This document shows positions 23,201 to 34,180 of a DNA stretch of 64,000 nucleotides, piece after piece. Source of the stretch: Hoplostethus atlanticus (Eukaryota; Chordata; Actinopteri; Trachichthyiformes; Trachichthyidae). Both the position numbers and the translations under genes were made by a program. Within the stretch, counting starts at the first letter, position 1; every line of letters starts with the position of its first letter. A model generated the notes under the pieces. It was not told the origin of the DNA. It saw only the letters and a list, made by a program, of their open reading frames with translations, and did no database searches. The stretch is from positions 1 to 64,000 of the forward strand of contig JAXDDX010000337.1 in NCBI GenBank assembly GCA_034670405.1, given 5' to 3'.

Positions 23201-24065
23201 TTGGGGAGCTGTATTTGTTTTATAATCCTTAAGGAAGTCTATTGATCTATGGCAAATGCGGTTCTTTGGGTGTTTAACCCTGATTTGTTCTTTACTAAAT
23301 AATGAGATTGTCCCTATGACTATCAGCCTTTATATCACTGCTGATATACATATTGGGTATAGGAAGGCTATTTGGCCATGTTATAATATGACCAAATATA
23401 TTAGGACATCTAAATTAGACTAATATATAGAGCAGGGCTATATTTCAGCTAGACACAACCGACAACATAAGGGTCTAATGTGAAAAGATAGCTACATTAA
23501 ACAAGGTTTTGGTGTTTTTATAATAATGATTTTGTCACACGTGCACACACACACACACACACATACACACAGTCCGGCGATACGGACGGCCATCAGAGCG
23601 AGTGCCTGATGATACCTTAGGACGCACACAGATAGTTATTGACACTGAGTGAGAGATGTCCATGGGATGGTGGAGCTGTCACGTTATGATTTTAAATTAT
23701 TTAATGCTCCTATTGACGAGAAGCTATTTCTGAGTGATAAATGAAGTGTGTTTGTCCTGAACAAATCGCGACGCTCAGGGCGTCTAAGTCTGGATGGTGC
23801 GCAAGGCGGGGGGGGGCGAGATGCCAATCATTTGGTTTTACGATAGTAATTGAGGATTACTGCCCAGATCACACGTGACATTTTGGAGCGCTAAATTTGA
23901 ATGTGCGCAAGTCTGAATTGTGAGAGCCGTCTTTGGGGATATAAGGCGCACGGAGCCGATGTATTTTGACCAGCCGTAGCGTATCCACGTTGCATAGACG
24001 CTGCACGGCCCCATTTTTTCGCAAGACAGGCTTCAACGCTGCGGAATCGACCTAACCTAGACAAG
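23201..24065 (+). promoter_or_regulatory. Polinton left non-coding region with TATA-like promoter
   Basis: No gene up to about 24065. There is a CA run at 23544-23566 and a G run at 23808-23817. GGATATAAGGCGC at about 23936 is a good TATA-type box, with the first ATG of the leader gene about 130 bases downstream at 24066. The reading as a promoter is inferred from position and motif only. Confidence 0.5.
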
Positions 24066-25342
24066 ATGTTTGTTTACTGTAAGTATTCTATTTAACTATG
24101 TCATATTCTATTCAAACGGTAACCCATAGTTGGATGAAAACTAATACGATATGTTTTTCTTTTTGATTTGGTGAAGATTAGGGGGGAAAAGCAACACAAT
24201 TGAGGATCTTACAGAGGCCTCTACAAGCCACGGTAAGGCCGTTGTATTCTATGCATGTGTCTTATTAGATTGAGTTGCATTACCACGTATTTAAAACTAT
24301 GTATCACCTATACATGATTGTCTATGTTTTGTATCTATTTCTCTCTAGAATCACAAAATATATTAGATCGGACCAGGAACAGAAATTCTGATACCCGTGT
24401 GGGTACTGGTCGGACACGTACGGACAAAGAAAATAAACACCCTAACAAAAGTAGGTTTTTATTCTACATTCGGGCGCATATTTTTAAAGCCAGGGTTCTT
24501 TCTAATGAGTTGAACTTTCTAATGAGTTGTACATTTCATTTTTGCTCCTGCATTTCTTAGGTCTTCTAGGAAAAAAACGTGCACCACTTAAAGAACGGTT
24601 TCCTCAAAACACCAGTAAGTATTTGATATAAATCAAAATTGAAATGAAAAAATAAACGGCAAATCTCATATTGTGTTTTTTCTTTTTTTTTTTTTACTGA
24701 ACATCAAGGCGAGGCGTTAAACAAGCTTGAACAATTTGTGAATAACGTTTCAAAGTCGTCTGTTGAGGGAGAACCTGAGACACAGGAGCCAAAGGCAAAA
24801 CGCACAAGATCTGAAAACGGTATAGTATTAGCATCTGATACATCCTATGTTTAAAAGTACATTGTCCCTTTTATAATAATCACCGACCAATGGACTATAC
24901 CACCTAATGTGTCTTGTTTTTTAGTAAGCGGTGAGGAGGAGACGAGCGCATCCGTGGGATAGTTTTAAATCTCCAGTCGGACAGCTGGACTGATGAAGAC
25001 ATTGCACGCTGGGATCGCTCTGACTTTGGGCTGACACAGACGAGCAGCGAAGAAAACACCGTCCAAGACCCGGAAAACATTGCCATACCGACACCACCGT
25101 CATCTGCAAGGGTGAGCGATCGAGATGTCGTTGTGTTGATCAAATCCATGATTCGCAGCATAGAGGCATTATCCAAATCTATTTTAAAAAATAATGATGA
25201 TTTTATGAGACAGCGCAACGAGTTTTCCCGAAAATTTGATAGCATAGAACAAGCCATTAAGAGACAAAACTCGCTGATATGCGCATCACACACAGAGCTT
25301 CTTGCTGAGATAAGAGCTCTTCGACAAATTAGGAGATTTTAG
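24066..25342 (+). other. Possible multi-exon Polinton leader gene
   Basis: Short coding-like stretches are separated by AT-rich sequence with donor-like GTAAGT words (about 24079 and 24613) and acceptor-like TTTCTTAG and TTTTTTAG words (about 24560 and 24924). The stretches are Lys/Arg-rich at first (KENKHPNK, LGKKRAPLKERFPQN). The last one (25112-25342) forms a helical, coiled-coil-like segment, MSDRDVVVLIKSMIRSIEAL. Splicing is known in some Polinton genes, and here it is inference. I recognise no homologue. Confidence 0.4.
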
Positions 25343-25452
25343 TAGTGCATATACCAACAGGGTGTCATCGGTGCTTTTATGGGTTTATGTTTTGTTGGGG
25401 AGTACTTTAATTGCAAATGTTTTTTATTTTTATTTTTTTGCTGTTGTAAATC

Positions 25453-25893
25453 ATGAAAAGATCGTACAAATCAGTGAACGGTCGTAGAAATGCAGAGAGA
25501 AGCCAGTATGACTTATCCACTAATGATGATGATGATGATGATGGTGAGGAGCAAGACTGTGGTCTTCAGGCTAGAAACCGGTTTGAGGATGACAGTGTAG
25601 ATGATGACTTGCCGCAAGACTTTGATGAATTAGACACAGCCACACAATGTAGCTTGTTGATAAAGTTGGTGCAGTATCGGACTAAAAAGTATAGTGAGAT
25701 GTTTGATACACCCAACCTTTACAGCAAAGAACATGGAACAGGGCTTGATTTTGATGATGAGGAAGAGGAGGACGATGAGCAATATCAGCTGAGAGCATGG
25801 ACTATTGTACAGTACACACTCCGAATCAGTCAGGACATGTTTTTGAGCATAATAGCTTATCCGGCCAAACACCGAATGTGGCTCAAGAGATGA
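25453..25893 (+). CDS. Acidic Polinton protein, function unknown
   Basis: A 146-residue frame, very rich in Asp/Glu (STNDDDDDDGEEQDCG near residue 25; DFDDEEEEDDEQ near residue 98), with a Lys/Arg-rich start. The last hundred bases overlap the next reading frame. I recognise no domain. Highly acidic small proteins occur in many DNA viruses, but no function follows from that. Confidence 0.5.
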   Translation: MKRSYKSVNGRRNAERSQYDLSTNDDDDDDGEEQDCGLQARNRFEDDSVDDDLPQDFDELDTATQCSLLIKLVQYRTKKYSEMFDTPNLYSKEHGTGLDFDDEEEEDDEQYQLRAWTIVQYTLRISQDMFLSIIAYPAKHRMWLKR

Positions 25894-28800
25894 CAGGGGG
25901 GAGTGGACCTTTTCAAACACGAAATATCCCACGGTTTAATGCTGTGGAAGTTAGACAGCCGATAGATTTGAGAAGCATATCTCTTGATAATTTAGAAGAA
26001 GTTCCAAATCTGATGAGACACAAGCTAACGGATGTGATAACGCATTGTACAGAGAATGCTCCTGCAGGCAGTCTGTTAAATGTAGTATTGCGTGGTCCCT
26101 CTCTCGCTAGCGATGTTCAAACAGTTTTAAAATCTGACGATGACTATAATGCAGACTTGTTTTTAGAGCAGATAGCACAGGTGATGCAGAGTAATGACAC
26201 ATCCATGACAGATGACGAATTAGAATTTGTCGTTACAGTCGCCCAGAACAAAAGTGGTGGAGGATATCGTTTGAAATTAGGGGCCATACCTTATGATGAG
26301 ATAATACGTAAGAAAAGACCTTGTCTTTACACCCCTCAAAACATAGGTAACAATCTGTGCTTCTTCACGTGTATTGCTCACCATCTAAGCTCAATGCGTG
26401 CAATACAAGCGAACGATATCATTACAGAAATAATGTACGAAGAGTTAGGGTTTGTGGCTAGTACAAATGACCGTGAGGAGATGGCTTATGCAGAGAAAAT
26501 GCACAGAGAGTTGGGGTATACACCTGATCGCAAGATTGGCTTTTCTGATGTCTCTAGATTCGAGAGGCATCTGAATGTGAAAATTCTAATATTCCACCAC
26601 GTCCAATCAAGCAAAAAGCTGGAGTTGTATCAAACAAGCGACACGCCCCACCCAGACACTATATGGTTGTATCTACATGATGAACACTACCACCTTATTG
26701 TGAATAAGACACGATTTTTCGGGGCAAAGCATCTCTGTGAATACTGTTACAAACCATGCAATTCAGTACTGGATCACAAATGTAAATTCCACTGTAACGT
26801 ATGTCTAACAGGCTGTTACACACACCCAGGTCCAACGATAAAATGTGACCAGTGTAGCCGTATATGTAGATCAGAGCACTGTTATAAAACACATTGTCAA
26901 TTTTCACAAACACATGGATTTACACCGTGTAAACGTTCAAAATATTGCGACTTGTGCGGTAGATTATATTTTGTACCGAAAACCCCCAAAAAGGCCGCCG
27001 ACGGTAGCGATATACCGTTCCACACATGCTCAGAGAGAAAGTGTAGACACTGCGGAGCACCCGTCGTCGATGACCTTCACACATGCTACATCCAGCCTAT
27101 CCCAGAGGAACGTCTAAAAACAAAATAAATCTTCTATGATTTTGAGACTCGCAATCATGACGGGAGACACGAGGCAGATTTTGCAGCTGCAATAACATTT
27201 AATGACAAGCCATGGTGGGCCACCGGTCTCGATTGTGTCCAAAAGTTTGTCAGACAGTATAGATGTGAACGGTACAAAAACTACACATTTGTAGCACACA
27301 ATGCCTCAGGATTCGACAACTACATGATGGAGTATTTTACAAGACAGGGCATTACACCTAAACTGGTCATGCGTGGAAGTAGGGTGATTCTGATGTACGA
27401 CGATGCATTCAAACAGCGTTGGGTAGATTCTTTTAGCTTTCTCCCTCTGCGATTGTCAAAAACACCCGCAGCGCTTGGTTTTGACGATGTAGAAAAGGGG
27501 TATTTTCCCCACACGTTTAATACAAGAGCGAATTAATCCTACATAGGCCCTTACCCAGACCCGTCCTATTATGGATACGAGAAGATGTCCGAGGGTGACA
27601 AAGGCACATTCATTACCTGGTATAACACCGTCCGTCATGAGGTGTTTGATTTCCAGAAAGAACTTGAGCGCTATGGTGTCAATGATGTTGTTGTTTTCCG
27701 AAAGGCGTGTATGGTCTTTCGTGAAACAATCATTCATTGTTTGGGTATAGATCCCCTCAGTCACACAACACTGGCATCATACTGTATGGCCATCTACAAA
27801 ACAAATTTTTTACCGGAAGACACGTTAGCACATACGAGGGAGCATATGTCGCACAGCACAAGACCTATTCGAATGTCTCCATCCAGTGGCTTGAGTTTTT
27901 AGCAAACCATCACGGTATAGAGATTCAACACGCTCTCAATGCTGGAGAAAAGCAGTTTGGTCCTTTCTTTACAGACGGATATGACCCAAACACGCATACG
28001 GCCTACGAATTTGCAGGCTGTTTTTATCACGGATGTGATCTTTGCTACAATCTGGCCCATAGAAATCCTGTCACTTGGATAGAATTTGGTCGCATGAAAA
28101 GAGAGTTTAGTGATAAAATCTCAGTCCTCAAAAAAGACTATGGTCTCTGTGTGGTAGTTATCTGGCAGTGTGAATGGGAGAAACAGAAAAAGACAGACGG
28201 CGTTGTACAGAGGTTTATGGAAACCTACAAAGCCCCCACAAGGCTTAACCCGCGAGATGCTCTATTTGGCGGTCGAACAAATGCCTATAAACTACTACAT
28301 AAAACACAACCCCATGAAAAAATCAGGTACTACGACTTCACATCTCTCTACCCCACAGTGCAGTCTTGCAAGCCATATCCTCTAGGACATCCACAGATTA
28401 TCTTTAGAGATTTTTAGTCTATCGATAAGTATTTTGGTTTTGTCAAGTGTTCTGTACTACCCCCAAGAGGGCTGTATCACCCTGTGCTCCCATACAGATG
28501 TCATGGAAAATTGATGTTCCAGACATGTGCGCAGGAGCTTAACCAGACATCTGAATGCCGGCACAGTAGTGCAGAGAGAACGCTCTCAGGCACATGGGTG
28601 TCATTCGAGCTGCAAAAAGCTCTTGAAAAAGGATACAAAATAACAACGATTGACGAGGTATGGCATTTCCCACAACAGTCAGACACTCTGTTTAAAGAAT
28701 ATGTGAAAACCTTTTTAAAGTGTAAGCAAGAGGCTTCAGGATACCCCAGCCATATAGACAATGTGCAGGCACAACAGCAGTACGTAAAGGATTACTACGA

Positions 28801-29551
28801 CAGAGAGGGCATACAGCTAGATCCCCAAAAAATCTGCGTTAATAAAGCGGTCAGAAGCTGTAACAAGCTCATTTTGAACAGCTTGTGGGGACGTTTTTCT
28901 CTACATACGGACCTAGCTATCACCGAACTAGTAACTGACTCTGAACGATTCGTACAGTTCATGTTTAGCGACATATATGATGTACGTCAGTTTTGCTTCA
29001 TCTCTGACACTGTGGCTCTGGTGCAGTGGCGCTACAAAACTAGCGAAGCCTCTAGAGCTAGAGATGTTAATGTGTTTGTAGGGGCAATGACCACCGCCCA
29101 TGCTAGACTCATGCTGTACGAGCTTTTGGACAAATTACAAGAGAGAGTCTTATACTGTGACACCGATAGTATAATCTTTGTGTCACGTGATGGGGAATGG
29201 ATTCCACCATTGGGGTCGTATTTGGGAGATTTGACAGATGAGATCAATGACGGGGAAATCTGTGGCTCCGAGCAGGAAGATTATATTACCGACTACGTGT
29301 CATCAGGTCCTAAATGCTACGCCTACTGCACACGTCAAAACAGAGTCATGGTAAAATGTAAGGGTGTCACTCTAAACGCTAAAAACGCAGCAGTTGTCAC
29401 GCACCAGACACTATGCCGACTGGTTGAAAACTTTGTAGCTAATCAGGCTATAGGGGAGGTAATAACTACAGAGATAGAGACGATTCAGCGAGATAAAAGA
29501 AAGCTACAGCTTAAAAACGCTACAGTAGGGAAACGGCTGCAGATGGTTTAG
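25797..29551 (+). pseudogene. polB: Polinton protein-primed DNA polymerase B (fossil)
   Basis: A family B replicase thought to copy Polintons by protein priming. The N-terminal extension of about 440 residues includes Cys/His-rich zinc-binding stretches (CEYCYKPCN, CNVCLTGCY, CDQCSRIC, CRHCGAPV). The exonuclease signature YDFET follows, then HNASGFDNY. The polymerase part has YYDFTSLYPTVQ (motif A), KLILNSLWGRFS (motif B) and YCDTDSIIF (motif C). These catalytic motifs are all visible. The gene is no longer a single frame and carries a few breaks. It is the longest gene of the element and starts the rightward group. Confidence 0.93.
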
Positions 29552-29591
29552 AACAAGCGTAGGGCTTTTCCTGATTATACCACACTACCAT

Positions 29592-30311
29592 ATGGATACT
29601 AGAGTCATGTCTAGAGAGGCAGAGAGGTTTGATCATCGGCTACAGCATCCATTCAGTTTGGTTGTGGCAGGTCCTTCAAATAGTGGGAAAACATACTTTG
29701 TCAAGACTGTTGTTGAAAATGCAGAGAAACTCATTTCTGACAAGATTGACAACATTGTTTACATTTATTCATGTTGGCAGCCTCTGTATGATAATCTGTT
29801 GAAAATAAGGGACATAAACTTTGTGGAAGGCATACCAGTGTCTCTCTGCGACGACTCTCTCCTACCACCGCAAAAAAATAATTTGCTCATTATTGATGAC
29901 TTGATGAATGATGCTAGCGGTAATTTGGAAGTCCAAAATGTTTTTACAAAGTATGTACAGCATAGAAACCTCAGCTGTATGTATCTAGTGCAGAACTTAT
30001 TTATTCAGGGGAAAGCCAGTAGGACAATTAGCTTAAATACCAACTATCTTGTCTTATTTAAAAATACTAGAGACAAATATCAGATCTGTCTACTGGCCAG
30101 ACAAATGTTTCCGTATAAGACAAAGTATTTCTTAGAGGCATTTAATGACGCAACAAGCATCCCATACGGATACCTTCTTGTTGACTTTAAAGCCAAGACT
30201 TCTGATTCTCTAAGACTCAGAACGGATTTGTTGTCAGACCACCCGGTTGTCTACGTGCCGTTGTTAGGTGCCACATTACCCTTTATCACCAGTCTTATTT
30301 CAAGAGATTGA
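29592..30311 (+). CDS. Polinton genome-packaging ATPase
   Basis: A 239-residue FtsK/HerA-type ATPase expected to pump the genome into the capsid. The Walker A motif is GPSNSGKTYFVK near residue 29 and the Walker B motif is NLLIIDDLMND near residue 97. Length and the opening motif fit the A32-like packaging ATPases of Polintons and adintoviruses. The start at 29592 gives an N-terminus of usual length. It looks whole. It lies 40 bases after the polymerase gene and 16 bases before the next start. Confidence 0.9.
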   Translation: MDTRVMSREAERFDHRLQHPFSLVVAGPSNSGKTYFVKTVVENAEKLISDKIDNIVYIYSCWQPLYDNLLKIRDINFVEGIPVSLCDDSLLPPQKNNLLIIDDLMNDASGNLEVQNVFTKYVQHRNLSCMYLVQNLFIQGKASRTISLNTNYLVLFKNTRDKYQICLLARQMFPYKTKYFLEAFNDATSIPYGYLLVDFKAKTSDSLRLRTDLLSDHPVVYVPLLGATLPFITSLISRD

Positions 30312-30327
30312 TGATATTGTCGACAGC

Positions 30328-31086
30328 ATGGAACATACCCAAAAAATGTATCTGGTACCACAACATCAACTCGATGCATTAAGACAACCCAGTACTCGCA
30401 AATCTATTAGACAGACTGCCGAAAACGAACTGGATAAGGATATACTGAATGTCTTGGGGCTACCAGACACTGACTTGCATGAAAAAGCAAAAAAATATGC
30501 TCGTGTTCTACAGCGTTTCTTGGTTAGACAGGGTGACCAAGAAAAAGGATTTTTGACGCTCAATCTTCCTCATGATGATGTGGTTGATGTGGAGATGAAA
30601 GATAGTACTGCCGATGACAAAAAAGATGACATTGTTGAGGAGGTTCTAAAACACATACCCCAAAAGAGCAGGGGAAATGTAACACATCTCGTGGCTTCAA
30701 TGCAGAAATCCAAAGATGTTGTAGCATGGACAGGCCAGGGTGAACTTATTGTTAATGGGAATGTGATAAGAGGGTCACACATTTATGATTTGTTGAAGAA
30801 TGTCACAGCTCCCTACAATGTTATTGTAATTCTTCCAGACCTTTAGGATTCTTCCAGACCTTTAGGATGGCGTGAGTTTTTAAAAGCTCTAGCTGATCTA
30901 AATGTGCCTCTAACCTCTATACCCAACACCCGGGTCAAGCAACTTGTTACAGGATATAAGAATATGCCTGTTTCTACTAGCGATAATGAGTCTCCAGCCT
31001 CTTCTTCTCGGGGTAATCAAAGTATTCGTGATACAGCTACATCTGGATCTACTAGACTCATGTTAAGAGATTGGGTAACCTACTGA
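30328..31086 (+). pseudogene. Conserved Polinton protein of unknown role
   Basis: It begins MEHTQKMYLVPQHQLDALRQ, an opening I associate with a conserved gene next to the ATPase in animal Polintons. The middle is charged (VEMKDSTADDKKDD), followed by a predicted globular part (KDVVAWTGQGELIVNGNVIRG) that ends near ILPDL. Coding-like sequence (GWREFLKALADLNVP) continues to about 31086. The region is broken about once. It is the last gene of the rightward group. I recognise no enzymatic motif. Confidence 0.6.
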
Positions 31087-31305
31087 TTTATTTCTTTGTA
31101 TTTGTTTTATTTGCTTTGTTCAAATGTTTTTTCTTTTCCATCTTTTGTATTATTTTTTGTATATTATCTGTATTGAATGAATTATAATGTTTTTTTTGTA
31201 TTGCTTATAAAAATCTTGCATATTAAATAAATACACTCATGCGAAAACATATTTTGACTTGGGTCATTTTATTCATCACATACATAATCATGACTTGAAA
31301 CTATA
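31087..31305. terminator. Convergent 3' region of the two Polinton gene groups
   Basis: AT-rich spacer between the rightward and leftward groups. ATTAAATAAATAC near 31222 is a polyadenylation-like signal for the rightward transcripts. TTTATTC near 31269, read in reverse, could serve the leftward ones. Confidence 0.5.
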
Positions 31306-31818
31306 TTACAATCTAGCACATACACACTGTATACAGGTAAAATCGTAATGGCTACACATATTGGGCTGTATCCGGTTAACAAATTTACAGACCATAGCAT
31401 CGTTACAGATGAGATTGTCACTATACTTTTTTAATACATTTTGGTAGGACATGGTAGGACTTATATTAAATAAGAAAAACACACAATGTTGTCCGCATGT
31501 GGTAGCCAGATTGTCTTGTACTTGGCGTGTAGAATAAAACACATCGTCGCAGTTCTGGTTAAGAAAACTGTATATGGGGTCCGAGAATGCCAAGGGTGTA
31601 TTTCCAAATGAATCAAAAAAGTAAGCCTCTCTATGGGCTGTGATGTATATGGCCAACCAATGCGTAACGGGTAAACGTGCCGGGTCTGTGTTGACTATCA
31701 GCATGGCGGGCACTCTTTCAATATCGTAGGGAAACTGATCACAGGCAAACACTCCCAAAAAAGAAGCCCTTTTGGCAAATTTTTCAATAACCGATGTCAG
31801 CTCTAGGGTATTCATCAT
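31306..31818 (-). CDS. Adenain-like cysteine protease (Polinton)
   Basis: A 170-residue maturation protease of the adenain/Ulp1 fold, expected to process capsid precursors. The catalytic triad is visible: His in VTHWLAIYI (near residue 53), Asp in YFFDSFGN (near residue 73), and the Gln and Cys of CGQHCVFFLF (near residue 113). Length and motif spacing fit Polinton and adenovirus proteases. It lies 11 bases after the capsid gene, on the same strand. It looks whole. Confidence 0.9.
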   Translation of the reverse strand: MMNTLELTSVIEKFAKRASFLGVFACDQFPYDIERVPAMLIVNTDPARLPVTHWLAIYITAHREAYFFDSFGNTPLAFSDPIYSFLNQNCDDVFYSTRQVQDNLATTCGQHCVFFLFNISPTMSYQNVLKKYSDNLICNDAMVCKFVNRIQPNMCSHYDFTCIQCVCARL

Positions 31819-31829
31819 ACGGTTGTGAC

Positions 31830-33137
31830 TTAGTAGTGATCCAATAGTACTTGTCTGCGATTGGATATTTCGATAATAGAGTCATAAACAGCATAGCAGA
31901 TTAGGTTGACGGTTCTAGCCAGAGCTGTTCTGAACCTTGCCTCTAGCCGTACATTTCCTGTTCTGATCAGTGAATCGTGTTGTCCACAACCCTCGTCAGG
32001 CTCAAGATTAAAACAAAACAATGTATATCCGTCGTCAAAATCATCACGATCGATGGCTAGACCTCGGTCTTTCAGCTGTCGCCCTGTTGCCTGAATTAAT
32101 TGAAAATACTCGCGGACATACTGTCCGTTTCTAAAATCTGGTTGGAAAGGTTTTGCAGGATATGTATGCCCGTCGGTATAAATAGCTAGGAAGTCTGTAT
32201 CATAATGTTGAAATCTGAAGGGGTTGCGACCAGTGTGCCCTGTGAATGCTTCGTTGTCAACAAAGCCTATAATGATAAATTTAGGTATCTGACCCAAAAA
32301 AAGATTGTCTTGATTACAAACTCTGGTACCGGCCGGTATGGAGTAGTTTTTAAGATAGACACGATCGATTGGGTATTTAGCATTAGTATGGGTCAATGCT
32401 TTGGCGTGGGCCAGCTTGATACTAGGTGCTACAGAAACCTTTTTAACATAGACGCTAGCGGACACAATGTTAACACGGTATTGTGTACTACCATGAGACA
32501 TGATACAAAAATCATCTTTTGATCTAATGAATTTCATTTTAAGATCAACGCCGTTCAATAATAATTTTTCTTGAAAAAATAGATCGGCGTGAACAGGCGC
32601 AATCAGTTCTACGCCATGACTGTGTGCCGTATGTCGAGCTCTCTCTTTTAGCCCCTCATTTTCTCCTGAAGGTGATGAATCGTCCATGTAGCCAGCACTA
32701 TCTTTAATAAAAAGCCTGCATGCAAATTGGGACTCCAAAGCTTCCGTTCCATAGTTTAGCAAACATTCTAGTATGCCTCTATACGGGTAGGTATTTGAAG
32801 ACTGCGTAATCAATCTATCCCCCAGTGTGATATCAACCTGGGAGAATAGTGTACAGCCAGGGTAGTTGATCAGCCCTACTTCATCCAATGCTCCTATATC
32901 TGTACCATCAGCTTTCGTGATTTTAACACGTAGAAACACAAAAGTGTTGTTTAAATCAATATAGTCTTCGCTGCTTGCCGATATGTAAAACTCCAAAGGT
33001 CCCGTGTCCGTGATGGCCGACAGAGGCGGTATCTCTTGATATGTGGATTTTTCTATTGCCATTTGTGTCAACGGCAGAGTAAAGAGGTCCAATTCACTCT
33101 TAACACATTCCTCTGACATACTGTGTAGTAAGGCCAT
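31830..33137 (-). CDS. Major capsid protein, double jelly-roll type (Polinton)
   Basis: A 435-residue frame matching the Polinton hexon-like capsid family by its N-terminus (ELDLFTLPLTQMAIEKSTY, then GPLEFYISASSEDYIDLNNT, FVFLRVKIT) and the central LINYPGCTLFSQVDITLGD. The later parts (YPIDRVYLKNYSIPAGT and LYFQ-type sheets) fit a second jelly roll. The assignment is by family resemblance, since jelly rolls cannot be proven from sequence alone. It lies between the basic core gene and the protease with short spacers, as in related elements. It looks whole. Confidence 0.88.
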   Translation of the reverse strand: MALLHSMSEECVKSELDLFTLPLTQMAIEKSTYQEIPPLSAITDTGPLEFYISASSEDYIDLNNTFVFLRVKITKADGTDIGALDEVGLINYPGCTLFSQVDITLGDRLITQSSNTYPYRGILECLLNYGTEALESQFACRLFIKDSAGYMDDSSPSGENEGLKERARHTAHSHGVELIAPVHADLFFQEKLLLNGVDLKMKFIRSKDDFCIMSHGSTQYRVNIVSASVYVKKVSVAPSIKLAHAKALTHTNAKYPIDRVYLKNYSIPAGTRVCNQDNLFLGQIPKFIIIGFVDNEAFTGHTGRNPFRFQHYDTDFLAIYTDGHTYPAKPFQPDFRNGQYVREYFQLIQATGRQLKDRGLAIDRDDFDDGYTLFCFNLEPDEGCGQHDSLIRTGNVRLEARFRTALARTVNLICYAVYDSIIEISNRRQVLLDHY

Positions 33138-33149
33138 TTTGTAATGAAA

Positions 33150-33473
33150 TTAAAATATATCCTTCGCAGTAATCTTACGACCTTTAGGGTTTGATGTTCT
33201 TCTTACAGTGACCGACGCTTTATTTGATTTCTTGCGCCTTTTAGCATTATGGGACCGCCCACGGCTGTGTGGCGGGAATTTAATTGGTCTTTTAACGACG
33301 GCGACCATGCCCGACCCATCCTGCTGTTGCATTCTGTGTCTTGTGGCGGCGTTCGCTATATTAGCGACCACATCGCTAGCAATGTTTTCGGCGGCAGATT
33401 TTAGATGAGGTTTAGCGATGGTCAGACCTTTTTTGAATAGAGGGAGTGCCATTCTGAATAGACTGCGGAACAT
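33150..33473 (-). CDS. Small basic virion-core-like protein (Polinton)
   Basis: 107 residues. The N-terminus is amphipathic (FRSLFRMALPLFKKGLTIAK) and followed by an Ala-rich helix. The C-terminal half is extremely basic (RGRSHNAKRRKKSNK, then TVRRTSNPKGRK). This resembles adenovirus core or pVI/pX-like proteins, which line the capsid or condense DNA. That role is inference from charge and position, 12 bases upstream of the capsid gene. Confidence 0.6.
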   Translation of the reverse strand: MFRSLFRMALPLFKKGLTIAKPHLKSAAENIASDVVANIANAATRHRMQQQDGSGMVAVVKRPIKFPPHSRGRSHNAKRRKKSNKASVTVRRTSNPKGRKITAKDIF

Positions 33474-33595
33474 GCCGCCAAGCCCTGCTCCATACTGGTT
33501 CTGTAATATCCCGGAAGAGCACTTCCAGCTTGATTCAAATAATACGCTGTGTATCTGTCATCATCATAGCGCGGTCTGGATACCATTTTGTCTGT

Positions 33596-34180
33596 CTATA
33601 GTCTCTGTCTAATAGGTCTAAAGTGTAGTTTGATGATGACTTTTCCGTAGGTGAATGGAATTGGTTGGTTCTGGTCTGTCTTTAGACTGATCTCGATGTC
33701 GCCGATAGTAGATTTGGAGAGAGGCACGTAGTGTGGCTTGTCAAACATCAGAATGGGGTGTTTCTTACGCGTGTCTGTAATATTAATACTTTGGAGGAGG
33801 GGAACGTGGCTGTCTCCAACGATCTGATAATCGACTATGTCTGTGTAAATAAACATGTTGTAACATCCTCCATGGATATCAGCCGGGTGTTTCGTGTAAT
33901 AGACTGCGTCAGACGGCTTACCAGGCGTCTGTAGCCCAAAGAAAGTAACTCCGGGTGTGAACCCAAGAATATGAGCCAGCTGTCCCTGAAATGCAATGCC
34001 TATATTTTGGTCTCCGGATAGACCCACATAGTTTCTAATGCTGTCATACTGTAGTTGTATTCTAAAGCCTCCGTTTTGAGTAATAGCCGAATTGAATTCT
34101 TCTAGGATCCTGGATATACCGTCATAATGTCCCACTGGTATAGATATAGTGTCTAACCTTTGCGTTTTAATATCGATCAT
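33596..34180 (-). CDS. Penton-like minor capsid protein (Polinton)
   Basis: About 194 residues from MIDIKTQRLDTISIPVGHYD to the end LHFRPIRQR. Beta-rich stretches (FRIQLQYDSIRNYVGL, GGCYNMFIYTDIVDYQIVG) and its place among the virion genes fit the single jelly-roll penton of Polintons and adintoviruses. Its frame is continuous with the integrase C-terminus upstream. I cannot tell whether that is normal for this family. Confidence 0.6.
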   Translation of the reverse strand: MIDIKTQRLDTISIPVGHYDGISRILEEFNSAITQNGGFRIQLQYDSIRNYVGLSGDQNIGIAFQGQLAHILGFTPGVTFFGLQTPGKPSDAVYYTKHPADIHGGCYNMFIYTDIVDYQIVGDSHVPLLQSINITDTRKKHPILMFDKPHYVPLSKSTIGDIEISLKTDQNQPIPFTYGKVIIKLHFRPIRQRL

